From Sphagnum magellanicum (Eukaryota > Streptophyta > Sphagnopsida > Sphagnales > Sphagnaceae): a stretch of DNA of 64,000 nt. Shown piece by piece: positions 37,111 to 50,299 of the stretch. The stretch covers positions 496,001-560,000 of the forward strand of contig CM038918.1 in assembly GCA_021904315.1 (NCBI GenBank), written 5' to 3'. Both the position numbers and the translations under genes were made by a program. A model generated the notes under the pieces. It was not told where the DNA came from and made no database searches. It saw only the letters and a program-made list of their open reading frames with translations. Within the stretch, counting starts at the first letter, position 1. The number at the start of each line of letters is the position of its first letter.

Positions 37111-37639
37111 TACCAGGCAGGTAATTCATGGGAATGGTTGGTACAGAGCTTACCACTCTGGTTAGCTATGGGACAGGAATACAACGAAAAAGTGTTCCCT
37201 GTTCACACACCATCCATCCTGCAAGGGGTGGTCGTTCACTCTGGCCAAAGATGGGTTCCATTTGTGTCACCATAGCAAGAAAGTTGGACATTAGTAGTGG
37301 GTTCACCACAAGTTGGGGCACTAAATATTTTTGAGAATTTCCAGGTATCACACTTCCACACTTTGAGCTCACACTTTTTGGTTCACATAAAAAATACTTG
37401 TTGCACTGAAATAGCTTTGAATGTCAAAGAACTTGAGGAACTTGTTCTGAATGGATTCTTGGATTTTCACAAGCCGTGCTATGCATGCATCACTTTCTCC
37501 TTCTGTATATGGTGGATTATAAGATTCTCAAGTTGGCTGGAATTCTCAAATAACGGTGATGTAATTTATGTGTACAACCACCATAAATTCTTGTGACAAT
37601 AGGTGGAAAACTTATACATTTGTAGTATGTGAGTTTTCA
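37111..37639. other. No supported gene
   Basis: Short ORFs on both strands only (37128-37334, 37297-37596). The stretch lies between two members of the same repeat family and may belong to one larger element. Confidence 0.4.
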
Positions 37640-38740
37640 CAATAGTTCAAGAAGGGAAATATAATATCAATGATGAAATATCACACACAACATTTTTTTG
37701 CATTTTTGTGGTAAATTTTGTGGCCTTAATTTGAACAGCAATTGGGGCTGAGGGGTCTGATGTACCTAGTCATAGTTTGCTGGATCTTGCAATTGTCACC
37801 ACAAAGTCTCAATTACATCAAAGAGTTGTTTTCAAGATTCTCACACGTAAATATTCCAAACAACATCATAAAGTTGTTTGCATCCATGTTCCCCAAAATA
37901 TACCAAGAGAGTCTACGACTCCCCTTGCACAGCATATTCCCCAAAAAATACCAAGAAAGTCTCCGACTCCCCTTGCACAACATATTCCCCAAAAAATACC
38001 AAGAAAGTCTACGATTCCCCTTGCACAACATATTCCCATGGGACAAGCAATGGAATTCACAAATTTGTTTCTGGAGAAACTTCCCTCATAAGACAAAAGA
38101 GCAGTTGTTGTTGTCATCTCCACTAACTAATGTAATAAGTAAAGTCAGGTCCAATGGAGTCGTAATTAGTTGTGCATGTCCCCTATAAGAGAGTGGGTGT
38201 GTCCATTACAATAGTTTTTGGGTCCTAATAATAAGGCCAACAGCACATAGCCTCCTCATATATTCTAGTAATGTATAATAAATGGCCCACCTCCCATAAA
38301 CCCTCTCTAACAGACACTATAATGTATCCATTATTCCATTTTTAGAAGGAAGAAAAAGAGACACATGCAATGCCAAGTTGTGTGGGACTTCCAAATGCAG
38401 GTGTGTACTTTTATGGCCAGTGGAACAAAGATTCCAATGTTGGGTTGCTTGTACCTTCCCTTGTCATACACATAATTCTTTGTCAAAGTGGCGTATACAC
38501 TTCCACCAGATTCCTATTGGTGATTATGGGTCACATTTGGGGATTATGTGACCTGGGTGCGCTATCTATTGGAAACAAGTTATGACACTTTTGTGCATGA
38601 ACCCAGCCTGGGTAGTGCCTTGGTAACAACTTGTAAACCCTCGTGTGTCCTCCTCCTAATACGTCCACAATGACCTATGTAAGTGGGTAAGTATCATACA
38701 CAAGTATAGAATATAAGTGTTTACTCTGTACATAAAGGGA
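37640..38740 (+). repeat. Dispersed repeat, copy B (partner at 100-1140)
   Basis: Same order of blocks as copy A: 'ggatcttgcaattgtcacca', 'acgtaaatattccaaacaac', 'cattattccatttttagaag' and 'gattcctattggtgattatg'. Copy B differs by the expansion of a 48-bp unit at 37890-38033 that copy A has once. Element type unknown. Confidence 0.7.
37890..38033. repeat. Tandem repeat, 48-bp unit, three copies
   Basis: Units begin 'tccccaaaaaataccaagaa' at 37890, 37938 and 37986. Because 48 is a multiple of three, several frames on both strands stay open and give 16-residue repeats (one reads IPRKSPTPLAQHIPQK). It lies inside a dispersed repeat, so coding is doubtful. Confidence 0.9.
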
Positions 38741-41436
38741 GATTATCATATTTTAATTTAATTAACTACCTAGGATAAAACAAATGAAACTCAAAACATT
38801 TACAATCATTTACAAGGTTGCTCACTTCTATCCACCATGTAGGATGCAACTTTTTTTTAATAATTGAAAACCTCTCCACAACTTGCAACATATAACAATA
38901 GGTTAACAAAGAACAAAGAAAAACAACTCAAAAGCCACAATAATAACAATGTACATTGAAACAAACAAAACAAACATATACACAAAATGAAAAAACATCA
39001 CAAGCAAAGGAAAAAACATAAAATGAAGGGTGAAAACTTAATAAAGTTGAAAAGAAAAGCTTGAAGTCCACCACTCCAAAACGTACACAAACATTTTAGG
39101 GGGGGCAGTGAGGGGGAGAGGTATGGGGAACTAGTTTAGGAAAAACAAAGGAGTGAAGTAGCAAGGTCTAGAAGGTACATGTAGAGGTTGGTGTTGTAGC
39201 TTGAAGTGAAGGGAATAATGAAACAACAAATGTAAAGTAGTAAATCAAATTAATAAGTGCATGAAACAACTAGGTGGAGTAGCAAATGTAGAACATAACA
39301 AGGTGAAACAAAAATTAAACTAACAATTAAGCAAAACAAAAAATAAAATAAAATAAAATCTATCTATTATTGTTGAGAAACAAAAATGCCAAACAAAAAA
39401 CTAGTAATAATATGACTAAAAAACAATGGGGTCCAAGTATTTGCATTGCCCTCTTTATAATTGTAAAGAGTGGAGACGTGATGCCCATGCCATACATTGG
39501 TTACATAACATTGCCTTGAATCTTAATGGTACTTTTAGGGCTATGTTTCAGACCCATGCCCCCATATTCAACGTGCCTTTCATTTGAACTCCATCCATGC
39601 CGAAACTAACTTGTAACATTAAGGCATCCCGCTTTATATGTTTTCTCATGTCCATATCATTGCCATGTATTCTTCGCCAAACTCAAATCTATTGTTGTCA
39701 TCTTCATTGCCACATCCCCACTATAGATTTTCACTTAAGGTTTCAATAATGTTTCAAGCTCATGGCAACACCAACAACCTTCTTTCTTTTCACTCCTTAT
39801 TTTCTTTCATGTTTCCTCTCTAAAGAAACAACATTGTGATGTATGAGCAATCTTAGGAACATGTATGTAACATGTTTTATTGTTTTACTTGTTGAAGTTT
39901 CTTGTTGTTTATCGGTTTGTAATGTTTTTATTATTGTTTTATGGTGATTGACACTTAGTGTGCCAAAGGTTGTGAAATTACAAACCAAATATTTGCTTGC
40001 AAAAAGGCCATGTTGTCTTTTTCTATCTTGTTTTTTTCCATGTCTAGTTGTTTTTTGTATGAAAGCTTGTGCAAGGCCTATAAGGGTTCATATATAAACT
40101 TGTTTTCTTATACACTACTATATGTTTTGCTTTAAGCTACCATTGTGCACACATTTTAGTTCTAAGAAATGAATATAAACATTGTTATGTGTCATGTTCC
40201 AATTCAAGCTTCTTAAGCCAAAGTTTGTGGTCCAATTTGGGTTCACCATATTTCAATTACCATGTTTGAAATTTCAAGGTAAAGTTTTGACATAATAGTT
40301 TAGGTGGTCATGCTTTGGATTCAAAAATTTAAAAAGTGTATAAAAATGTTGAAATAATCATGTCTGGACTAAAAATTTATAATAGGCACCAAAATGGAAC
40401 ATTTCAAATTATTTGTTTTAGGTTTTGATTTCCAGTTTATATGCATTTACATGTTACAATATTTAAATAAAATTATGTAACGTTCACAATGCAATATTAT
40501 TTGTTGCAAAATAGTTTAAACCTAATTGCACCTTTATTGAAAGCACACATTTTTGTTGGGTTTATAAGCTTTTAATTTGCATGTTTATAAATTTTTAAAA
40601 ATTTGTTAATACACATGTTCTGAATAAAGTATACGTTCTATTTTTGGGCCTCATGATGATCTAGAATTAGTTTTTTAGAATCTATTTAGTCAATGTTTTT
40701 AGTACATGTGTTTTTAAATAACTTTTGTAGTTGTGTGTTAAGTTTCTAATTTTGACCATCAAATCCATGCTTATGCATAATGACCCTAAAGTGTTTCTCC
40801 AAAAGCAAATGGATGTTTGTAAAAAATGTTTCAGTGTAACCTAAACATTTCCCTCAAACATCCATGTGCAATTAGCTAAACCTTTATTCCAATACGTTTT
40901 TGGCAAAAAAGGACATGTAATACACATTTCATATAAAAATTACTTATGTATCATTTGATGTTTACGAACTTGTTTCTTTTTTATGTTATGTTTTAATGTT
41001 TGTTGAGGTTTTGTTTCCTCAATTATATTGTATGTTTTATATTCATTTGGAAGAAATTTTTAATACAAACATAAATCAGGTTTTGAATATACAAGATGTG
41101 GAACAAATGATGAAACATAAATTAAAGAACTCTGAAACATGACCATTACAACAAATCATGGCTTTTCAAAAGGTTCAACTTGATTAAGATGTCTACATTA
41201 ACCAAAAGGATGTATGTTTTAATTAAAAGCATGGAGCATGAAAGACACATGGTTATTTCAAGGTTGGTTTTTTTTACTAAAATTACCATTTTGACCAAGT
41301 GTTAAATCGCACATCTTTTCAAGAAGGACAAATTTTTTAAATGGTCTATCAAAATGTTCATGGTTTAGTCAAATTGGCCACACTAAATGGCCATGCTTAA
41401 TCAAATTGACCATATTAATTTAATTAGCTAGCATAC
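38741..41436. other. Gene-free AT-rich DNA
   Basis: No supported gene. A-rich low complexity at 38860-39420, T-rich at 39980-41100. Short ORFs (39638-39823 +, 39797-39988 -) have no recognisable content. Confidence 0.55.
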
Positions 41437-41800
41437 TTGTTATGCCTACTAGGCTACCTACCTACCTACTTAGTTAACATATGTCTATTTACATATTTCC
41501 TACCTACTTATTATCTACCAAAATTACCTATTTATCTACCTACCTCTCTATATACCTACCTACCATCTACCTACCTATGTCCTACTTACCTACTATCTAC
41601 CAAAGTTAACTATTTATTATCTACCTATTTATTTATTAATCTATCTACCTACCTAACATATTCTACCTATCTACCGACCTAGTTACTTATTTATTTACCT
41701 ACATAACTATATATACCTATTCACATACCTACCTACCTACCTACCTACTACCTACCTACTACCTACCTACATCATACCTACCTATATTTTACATAAGTAG
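41437..41800. repeat. Imperfect (CTAC)n microsatellite
   Basis: About 360 bp of CTAC/CTAT tetranucleotides, purest around 41725-41775. The Tyr/Leu-rich ORF through it is repeat translation. A shorter tract of the same motif, on both strands, lies inside the CACTA element at about 50695-50830. Confidence 0.9.
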
Positions 41801-42516
41801 GTATGTATATTTCAAATCATACACTACAACAGATCGTCCCTATTCCACTTCACATTGCATTCATTTTTGAGTGGAATGTGAGTGGAATAAGTCATGTACC
41901 CCCAAATGGAATGTTTCCAATGGAATGTGCCACAAATTTTAAGTAATTTATTAATATTAAATAATTCAAATAAAAATCATAAGTTAATTAGGTGCAATGA
42001 CTACAAAGTGGAGTGTGCCAAGTGCCACAAATTTTTCAAGCATGTTTCATTAGTGGATTTAGTGCCACCATTTTTTCCTTAGCGGAATAGGCATTTGTGG
42101 AAATTTTTAAAGGATTTGATTTTTGGGAATTTAAAAAATTTAGGTTGATTTTTTGGTGTATGCCTATAATACTACCCATTCATTTTTCAAGTGGAGTGCA
42201 TCACCATGCCTTATACCACTATACCACTAGTCAAAAGTTAAAGGTCCGTTCTATTTAACTAATGTCATGCATCTTGTACCCAAACATGTGAAGGAAACTT
42301 TCCGAAACAATTTAATTCAAAAGTTCACTTACATTGCAAAAAATAAAAGTGCTAGCATGGTCATGTAGCCCACAAATATAAATCCATTTATGCTACACTT
42401 GAAAATGGAGGTGTGGTCATGATGTCCAAAATTTGTATAAATCAACTTGATGTAAACTTGTCTATGTCAAACTATACCATGCTAATTAATGCCACCCATT
42501 GGTAGATGCTTAATTG
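41801..42516. other. No supported gene
   Basis: 41835-42070 holds repeated 'gtggaatgtg'-like words. A 62-codon ORF at 41894-42082 is not convincing. Confidence 0.5.
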
Positions 42517-43720
42517 TTAGAATTTTTTAGCAACCACTTGCATTCCCATAGGTATATAAGTCTTGTTGGCCATAGAGGACACACATGCCTCATCCAAAGT
42601 TCGGACATTTAAGTTTCGTTCAAGCTTTTCAACCATGAGCTTGACATTGGGCTTGTAGACCTTGGTCACCATAACCATTTGCCTACCTAGCCCACACAAT
42701 TGGGCAAGAAAGTTTCTTGAAAACCCCTTGGATGCATGGGTGACACCTACAATGCCTTCTCCAACCACCTTTCCTTTAAACTTAAGGTGGAAGATGTTAC
42801 ATTTTGTGTCAACCTTCAATGGAGCCTATCACCACACACCCAAGAAAAGGCACACATGCAAGTTATGTCATAAACACAACATTTTAGCACTGCATACATC
42901 ATCATGGCCTAACCCCAACTAAGTTGGAAAATACACATGGTCCAAGTATTCACATCACCAACTCACAACACATTAATATTGGCCAAGGGTTTTCCCATGG
43001 GAAATTCTTTGTAGTTCCAACTCAATTTGAACACCTCTTTGTTGGTTCTTCGTGGGTTGAAATGCCAACAGGGGGGTTGATGCCTAACTATCTCCATGAT
43101 GCATGTGTATTTGCTCCAACTAGTTCCTTCCCCTTTTCCACATCAACCTCGAGTGCTAGTGACTTCTTTCCTGTAAGTGGGATGTACCCATTATCAATTT
43201 AATTCCCATATAATTAATGAGATGAACCTACTCGGACCCACCAAATACTAGCAATATTTTTCTTTTATTTGGATTTAAATTATTGATTAATGGCAAAAAA
43301 AATTGCTAGTGGGGCTAGAATGTCATTCATCACAAAAGCTTGATGTTGAATTGGTCTTGGTTGCCAACCTAGTTTTCCTTTGTTGTAGATAGGGTTGCGG
43401 TTCACTATTAGGCATAATAACCCTAACATCAATAATGATATATCCCACCAATTGGGTATTTAGCTATCACATGGATGTGAATGTGTAACATATGTGGAGA
43501 GTACATCCATGTCTCTAGGTGTTGCTAAATTAATCATGTTATCATATTCAACCCTAGATATGGATAGGGATTTATTTGTGTTATGATCTTGTACCTTCCC
43601 TATGTTAGCACATTTATATGCCTCCATCTTCCACATCACATTTGGACATAGGTGGATAATTTCCTTGTAAAAAAAATGTACACAAGCCATTGATGTGTCT
43701 AAGGCATCCAACATAAGGAC
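42500..43720. repeat. Dispersed repeat family R3, copy 1 (uninterrupted)
   Basis: It matches 44500-45078 and then 46937-47140 in the same order. Shared blocks include 'aaggtggaagatgttacatt', 'acacaacattttagcac'-like sequence, 'cacaaaagcttgatgttgaa' and 'tatcccaccaa'. It carries the possible BED fragment on the minus strand, so it may be a decayed DNA transposon. Confidence 0.75.
42517..42840 (-). pseudogene. Possible hAT BED-finger fragment
   Basis: On the minus strand, 42840 downward reads APLKVDTKCNIFHLKFKGKV and then GEGIVGVTHASKG. This resembles the start of plant BED zinc fingers (CxxCxxxFxGG...H), with the second Cys replaced by Phe and no clear final His pair. The frame stays open to 42517. 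The same fragment recurs at about 44525-44600 (-) inside the second copy of this repeat. This is a weak assignment and could be wrong. Confidence 0.35.
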
Positions 43721-44499
43721 CCACTAGTTCATCAACATTACCATAACAATTAAACATCCCTACCTTTTTGGTGAGAATTACCCATCAAATGCAATACATT
43801 GATTATACTGAAAACCCATCTATTTTCTACTTTGGTGAACCTTACAACACACCTATATTTCATTTTGGATCAACTTACATCCCACTTTGGATCCATTCAA
43901 AGTTCACTTATGGCCCACCCAAACCTCATTGAAATGACACAAATTGTAAACATTTCAACAATGTCAAAGTGAATTAAAGCCAACGAAAATCATTTTAACT
44001 TGGTCCCAATTAGACCTATCAACATATTAAGTATAAAGTGATTTATCAACAAACACACACACACACCAACTAATGAATGAATATGGCAACTATCTATCTA
44101 CTACCTTGCCTAGTTACTAACGACTATCCTAGTAAAAAAATATTGATTACACTTATAGCCCCACCTAATTCCATTGGGGTTTCATTAAAATTCCATCTAT
44201 GTTTCACTCGGATCGCACCTTGGATGCACTTTAGGTGCATTTTCATTCCATCCAAAATCCATATAAAATCCAACATTAACCAAGTACCTTCAACTTTGGT
44301 TCCATTTACACTTCATTTACAATGTGCACCCCACTTTCACTCCATATGCATTACAATTTCCAACCACCTTATGTCCACCTACATTCCATTTGAAGTTCAC
44401 TAGACTTCCAAACTTGGATCATGACATTTCAAAAATCTCCATGTTAGAAAAACACATGTTGATAATTTTAAGTTAGTCCAAACTAAAGGGACATATCAA
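43721..44499. other. No supported gene
   Basis: AT-rich DNA with several 'ccattt'/'ttccatt' words around 44160-44400. An ORF at 44077-44403 is a translation of these words. Confidence 0.5.
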
Positions 44500-45078
44500 T
44501 TGAAAATTGACAATGAAATTGCAAGAAACTCCAAATTTCCCTTAAATTTAAGGTGGAAGATGTTACATTTTGTGCCAACCTTCAATGGAGCCTACCACCA
44601 CACACCCAAAAAAAGGCACACATGTAAGTTATGTCATGAACACAACACTTTAACACCACATACATCATCACACCTAGCCCCAACTAAATTGGAAAATAGA
44701 TGGTCCAAGTATTCACATCATCAACATCTTAATAAAGTGGCACAAATTGGTTGGATGGTTACATTTAGTATTGGCCAAGGGTTTTCCCTTGGGCAACTCT
44801 TCATAAACATGTTCCAACTTGGCTTGAACACCCTTTTGTTGGTTCTTTGATGGGTTGAAATGGCAGTAGGGGGGCTTGATGCCCAACTATTTGCATATGT
44901 ACAACTTGCTCCAACCGGTTCCTTCTCCTTTTCCAACCTTGAATGCTAGTGGTTTTGTTCTTATACGTGGGACATACCCATTATTAATTTAATTTGCATA
45001 CAACTAATGAAATGAATTTAAAGACCCACCAAAAACTAGTTGATTTATCTTATATTTGGATTTAAACTACAATTTTTT
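44500..45078. repeat. Dispersed repeat family R3, copy 2, first part
   Basis: Very similar to 42770-43270. It is cut at 45078, where a foldback element begins, and resumes at 46937. Confidence 0.75.
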
Positions 45079-46936
45079 TGAGACACCCACACATTTTTTG
45101 AAAGACTTAAATGCGAATCTGAAAATGAAAACAACGAAAGAAGGTGGGGTATGTTCCTTAGCTCGTAGCACTTCAAGGGTATAGGGGCGTGCTGAAGCTC
45201 TAGGATGGGTATTAGGATGAGTGATAATCAGGTCAATTATTCACATGGACCTACACAAATCAAACCACAAGTTGGTTAGAGTGTGGTTGGAGCATTTTTG
45301 GTGCTTAAATGAAGCATAAGCATACACGGATTCACAAGACTCACCACAACCTGGACTTGGGGGAAGCCACCACCTTCCCCCTTAGTATTCTTTGTGATTA
45401 GCCATGGGGGTTGTATCCAAGTGTCATTTTGTCTCGGGACTCCCAAGTTGGGAGTTTTGAAAATTTCAAAATTGGGACTCCTGGCACTTTGGAGGGCCAT
45501 AATGTCTTGTGTAGACCTTTGATTGAGGTGAGGTTTAAAGCAAAATTATAAACCTTGTCAAGAACTTTTCAACGATATGTTGCACACCACCTGCTTGCAT
45601 GTATTTGAGGGTGATTCCTGACTTTTAATGGACAAGAGTGAAATTGGCACTTTGACTCCTGACCCTTTTTTTGGCCATAACTTGTGTTTTAAATACTCAA
45701 ATGGGTCATGTGAACCCATTTTAAACATTATGTTTCAAGAGCTTTCCAATGGTATAAAAAAAAAATTTTAATCCAATGAATTTTGATCCCTGAAATACCT
45801 TTTCGAAATATTTTTTTGAAAATTTGAGATTGCATAGGGATTCCAACTCTTAAATTGGAGTCCATTTGAAAATGTGTGGATTCATTCCCTCACACTCCCA
45901 GGAATGCAAATGTGACTTCTAGGTTGCATTCTTAGTCCGCACCTTTCTATGCCTTTGTTTTGGTCACGAACCCAAAGTTAAAGTTGTGACATTAATGATA
46001 ACTTATTTTCTGGTGTTGGTGTCGCAACCTTAACCTTAGGCTCATGACCAAAGTGAGGGCTTGCAAAGGTGTGGGCCAAGAATGAAGCCCGGGAGTCACA
46101 TTTCATGCTCATGGGAATGCAGGAAAATGTAAGGGAATGAACCCCCACATTCCCAAATGAGCTCCCACTTTGGGAATTGGAGTCCTAATGGATTTTTGAA
46201 TCTTCAGAGGGCAACTACAAGGGGTTAAAACTCATTGGATTGGAGAATTATTTATACCATTGAAAAACTCTTAGAACCTAAATGTTTAAAATAGGCTCAC
46301 ATGACTCATTTAGGCACCTAAAACATAAATTATGGCCAAAAGAAGGGCTAGGAGTCAAATTGTCAATTTGGCTCCCAACCACTAAAAGTCAAAAATCACC
46401 CTGATTTCCTTATGTGAAAGTGGCGTGCCACATACCATTGGAAGCTTTCAACAAGGGTTATAATTTTGCTATAGACTTCACCTCAACTAGAGGTTTAAAC
46501 ACAAAGTTATGGGCCTCAAAATTCATGAAAATCCCAATTTAAAGAATTTCAAAACTCTAACTTGGAAGTCCCAAGACAAAATGACATTTGGGTGTTGGCC
46601 CCATGGCCAAGCATAGAGAATACTATAAGGGGGAAAGTGGTGGCTTCCCCCAAGTCCAAGCCATGGTGAGTCTTGTGAGTCCATGTTTGTTTGTGGTTCG
46701 TTCATGCACCAAAAGTGTTCTAGCTATGCAATAACCAACTTGTTATTTTGTTTGTGTAAGTCCATGTGAATAATTGATCGGCTTGTCATTTGTCCTAGTC
46801 CCTATCCTGAAGCTTTAGCGTGCCCCCTACCCCCAAAGTGTTGCGAACTAAGGAGCGTGCCCTAACTCCTTATCCTTTCGCTATTTTCACATTTAGACTC
46901 ACAATTGAGTCTATCCAGGAGTTTGGGGGTGCGTCA
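45079..46936. mobile_element. Foldback element with long (about 0.9-kb) inverted arms
   Basis: Ends: 'tgagacacccacac' at 45079, and the reverse complement of the right end, 'tgacgcacccccaaa', at 46936. The two halves are inverted copies of each other at very roughly 75-80% by eye. Examples: 'ggacttgggggaagcc' (about 45353) against 'ggcttcccccaagtcc' (about 46649), and 'caattattcacatggac' (about 45235) against 'gtccatgtgaataattg' (about 46760). The centre is near 46000. It splits an older repeat (R3 copy 2), which shows it inserted. No transposase ORF; the small ORFs at 45276-45500 (-) and 46523-46705 (-) lie in the mirrored arms. It lost about 20 bp of target rather than leaving a clear duplication. 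Confidence 0.8.
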
Positions 46937-47140
46937 AGTGGGGCTAAAATGTCACTCACCACAAAAGCTTGATGTTGATTTGGTTTTAGTTGCCAACCCA
47001 ATCTTCTTTTATCATAGATTGGGTTAAGGTTGACTATCAAACACAATAGCCTTGACATAAATAACGGTATATCCCACCAACTAAATATTTAATTACCAAT
47101 TATCACATGGATGTGTAATATATGTAGATAGTACTTCCAT
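46937..47140. repeat. Dispersed repeat family R3, copy 2, second part
   Basis: It continues the R3 sequence interrupted at 45078: 'gtggggctaaaatgtcactc', 'cacaaaagcttgatgttgat' and 'tatcccaccaact' match 43310-43530. Confidence 0.75.
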
Positions 47141-48233
47141 GTTTCCAAGTGTCCTTGAGTCATTTTTCGATGAAAACATGCAAAAGTATACCTTTGCTGA
47201 AAATTGCAACCAAAATAAAAGTAACAAAAAGGTAAAATTTTAAATGCCTAGGCATCTAGGATGCAAGAATGGTAGGATTTAAATAGTGCAATAGGTTTGT
47301 AGGACCTAGATCGTAGGAGTTTATATGAAAAGCACTTAAGTATTGCTTAGGGTATCATGATGCCTTCAATGTGCGAAAGAAGGAATTTGTAGAATGTGAA
47401 GGTTTTCAAAATGCTTGCAATGGAGGTTGTTGCTTGTGTGTGGGGTGGAGCTTATATTAGATTTGATAAGGAGTCCTTAGCAATGCATGCATGATAATAT
47501 AATAATTTATTTTTTTCATTTATGGCATGACATCAAAAGTTGTTGTCGCTCAAAAATCATGATCAAGTTTGACAATGGCCCGCAATCAAAGTATTTTTTG
47601 TCACCCCTTTGTTTATCAATTTGCAGTTTCAATTTTTCTATGTTGTATGATTTATGACTTTGGAATCTTGAAGCTTTCAAGGATCTTGATGATTTCAAAA
47701 ATCATGAAGTTTTTTTTAATGTTCATTTTGTGACCTAATTGAACTTCAACTTTGAAATTTGGAATTTTGTTTGTTTTGTGATGTAGCTGTTGAAGATTTA
47801 CATGTTATTTATTTTATAACCTTGAGCTTTCAATTTGCATGGTATTTGTTTTCTTACTTAATGCCTTCTCTTTAGATTGTTAAATTGGGTTTTGATCTTG
47901 AGCCTTCTATTCTGAAGCTTCTTGAATGTTGTTTCCTTTTCCTTTGAAGATTATCACAACATTTGTTTTATAACCTAGTTCAACTTTCAACTTTCAAGTT
48001 TTGCATTAGTTCCTTTCCTGGCATAGGTTAACCAAGTTGAGAATTATGACCTAGCACCTTCTATGGCTTTAGATTTGGGAAAATCAAAAGAAACCAAGAA
48101 GTGTTTGGATCTTCTAGACTCCAATGTGGCTGTTTAAATAATAAGCAAAAGGCAAAAAGAGAAGTTGGGAAGGGTTAACCAAACATTAGGGAAAACAGCA
48201 TGGACTTTAGATGACGTCCACTAGAATCTGCAA
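47141..48233. other. No supported gene
   Basis: AT-rich DNA. 47500-48000 has repeated 'caactttgaaatt'/'tttcaacttt' words. No domain-bearing ORF. Confidence 0.5.
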
Positions 48234-49566
48234 TTGAGTAATACTAGCATAGACCCATGTAGGTCTATGCATTCTAACCTTGTTGCACATGCAGAATTAG
48301 AGAAAGTGTTTGGGAAGGGAGAATCAAATGGCTTTAAACCCAAGCCCAATGAGCATTTGATTGTTGCTAATTGTGATGCTCTTTTGAAACTTTACATAAC
48401 TGTGTATGCACATCCCCCTAATAATGGCTAATATTCTACAATTTTTTTCAAAGGTTGGTTGGCCCATCGCAATGGCCACAAAGTGAATTAGACTAAGTAT
48501 GCTTACGAATGTGTGCAATTGTAAATGAAAAAGGCCATTTAGGCTACTTTTAGGCCTAAAACTAGTAATTGTAGCTTAATAGGCTCAAAGTTTAGTGCCA
48601 CTTTGCTTCCAGATTCAGGCTACAAGATTGAATATAACAATGGGGATGATAAGGGTTCAAAGCTTGTACTTGGGGAGAAGAACACTACCACTATTTTCCT
48701 CCCCCATGAAGTTGTTGTTATGAAAAAATTGTTGTCACATGTCGAGGTTGCAGAGAAGGACCTTGGTCCCATAATGGTAGGCCTAGGAAAAGAGATAACA
48801 AAACTTGAACACAAGGCCTAGGCCTTGGCGGACAACATCCAAAATAGGGTGTTAACATTGGAAAAGGAGAGGCAAAAAATGAAGCTTCTATAATTATTGT
48901 TACAATCCTATAAGCAAGTGGTTCAAGTTAATGAAAGTGAAGCACTCTCGGCATCAAATTTAGGTTTGTGTCAAATTATTATTGATGATGCAAACTGTTC
49001 TCTTTCTACTTCAATTGATGGGCCATGAAGAGGTTGAAATGAAAGCCAACAATCTATAGTATGTAGTGGACTTGCTAGTTGATAGAATGGAGGAGGGAAA
49101 GAAAAAGCTTTTAGAGATTTCTGAAACGTTCCAAGAGTCAAAATTGGAGCTTTAAACCTTGGATCATAAATTGGGCAGTAGCAATGTATGGATTGATGGA
49201 TTGGTCCATCAAATCCAACTCATGACCTATGGAAATGGAATGATTACCACTCCCCTTCCCATTGAAAATCCTCCTACTACTCATGTAGGAAATCCACAAT
49301 TGGTGCTTGTCACAAATTGTCTAATTTGTGGGTTTTATTATGCATGCAAGAATATTGTTGTTGCATCATGTGGTTACATTTACTACTTGTTTTGCATGGC
49401 TATATATATGGAGAACAAAGCCATTGTTTGTGCTAGTGCCACTTGTGGGAAACCTTTGGATACAAATTGGCTTACAACCATGAGATTCCAACAAGTGAGC
49501 ATGTTGTTGAAGTGGTCCAATCCAAATTTCACAAAGTTTGCCAAAATGCGACATTCAACCCAATGA
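48234..49566 (+). pseudogene. Decayed gene with coiled coil and RING-like cysteine cluster, family unknown
   Basis: Open stretches with scattered stops run in order on the plus strand. 48234-48431 has FGKGESNGFKPKPNEH. 48603-48821 has PDSGYKIEYNNGDDKGSKL, then a charged, probably coiled-coil part. 49159-49566 contains NCLICGFYY, VASCGYIYYLFC and VCASATCGKPLD. The spacing CxxC-x(n)-C-x(n)-C...CxxxxC resembles a RING or RING-like zinc finger, in which the usual His positions are now Tyr. I recognise no named family. It could be a host gene remnant or an ORF carried by a mobile element. Confidence 0.4.
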
Positions 49567-49659
49567 CTCCACAAATTGTAAGTTTTTCCATATCATTTTC
49601 TTTTTAGTTGCAAGTTTATAGCTTAGTAAAAAAATGGACATTAAATGTGCAAGTGGTTT

Positions 49660-50299
49660 TTGTGACCTCCAAGTATAGGAATTAACATTTGAACAAGGAC
49701 AAGTGTTTTCCAAGTGGAACAACATGTCTGTAAGTATGACAGGTTCCTTACCTAGTACTTTTCTTGTGTTTCAAATGGGACAAAACTTCTCCAAGACAGA
49801 CAAGTACCCTGCCCAGTAGGTCTAGTGCCTTTTAAGTGGGGCAATAGGTATTGAAAGCATGTCAAGTACCCTACCCACTAATTCAAGTGCCTTTGAAGTG
49901 GGTAGTAAGCTTGCAAGTATGCCAAATATTTTACTAATAGTCCTAGTGTCTTCCAAGTTAGACAAATAGGTTTGTAAGTTGAACAATAACATTGTCCAAT
50001 AGTTTTGAGTTCTTTCAAGTGGGAAACAATTCTATAAATGGGATGAGTACCATGCTCAATAGTTCTAGTGCCTTCTAAGTGGGACAATTTAGGTTTGTAA
50101 GTAATTATGTATCTTGCCAAATGGTTCTAAAGCCTTCTAAGTGGGATAATTTAGGTCTATAAGTAGCTAAATACCTTGCCAAGTAGTTAAAATGCCTTTT
50201 AAGTGGGATAGTTTAGGATTATAAGTGGTTAAGTACCTTGCCAACTAGTTATAGTGCCTTCCATACATAATGCCAATGAGTTTGTAAGTAGGATCATTT
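49660..50299. repeat. Minisatellite, about 62-bp unit, about ten copies
   Basis: Units contain 'aagtgggacaatttaggttt', then 'gtaagt', 'taccttgccaa' and 'agtgccttc'. Successive 'aagtggga' starts at 50077, 50139 and 50201 give a 62-bp period. The array is interrupted at 50299 by a CACTA element and resumes after it (53136 to about 53300). Confidence 0.8.

Noticed and set aside
41437..41682. Tyr/Leu/Thr-rich ORF
   Set aside because: Translation of the CTAC microsatellite.
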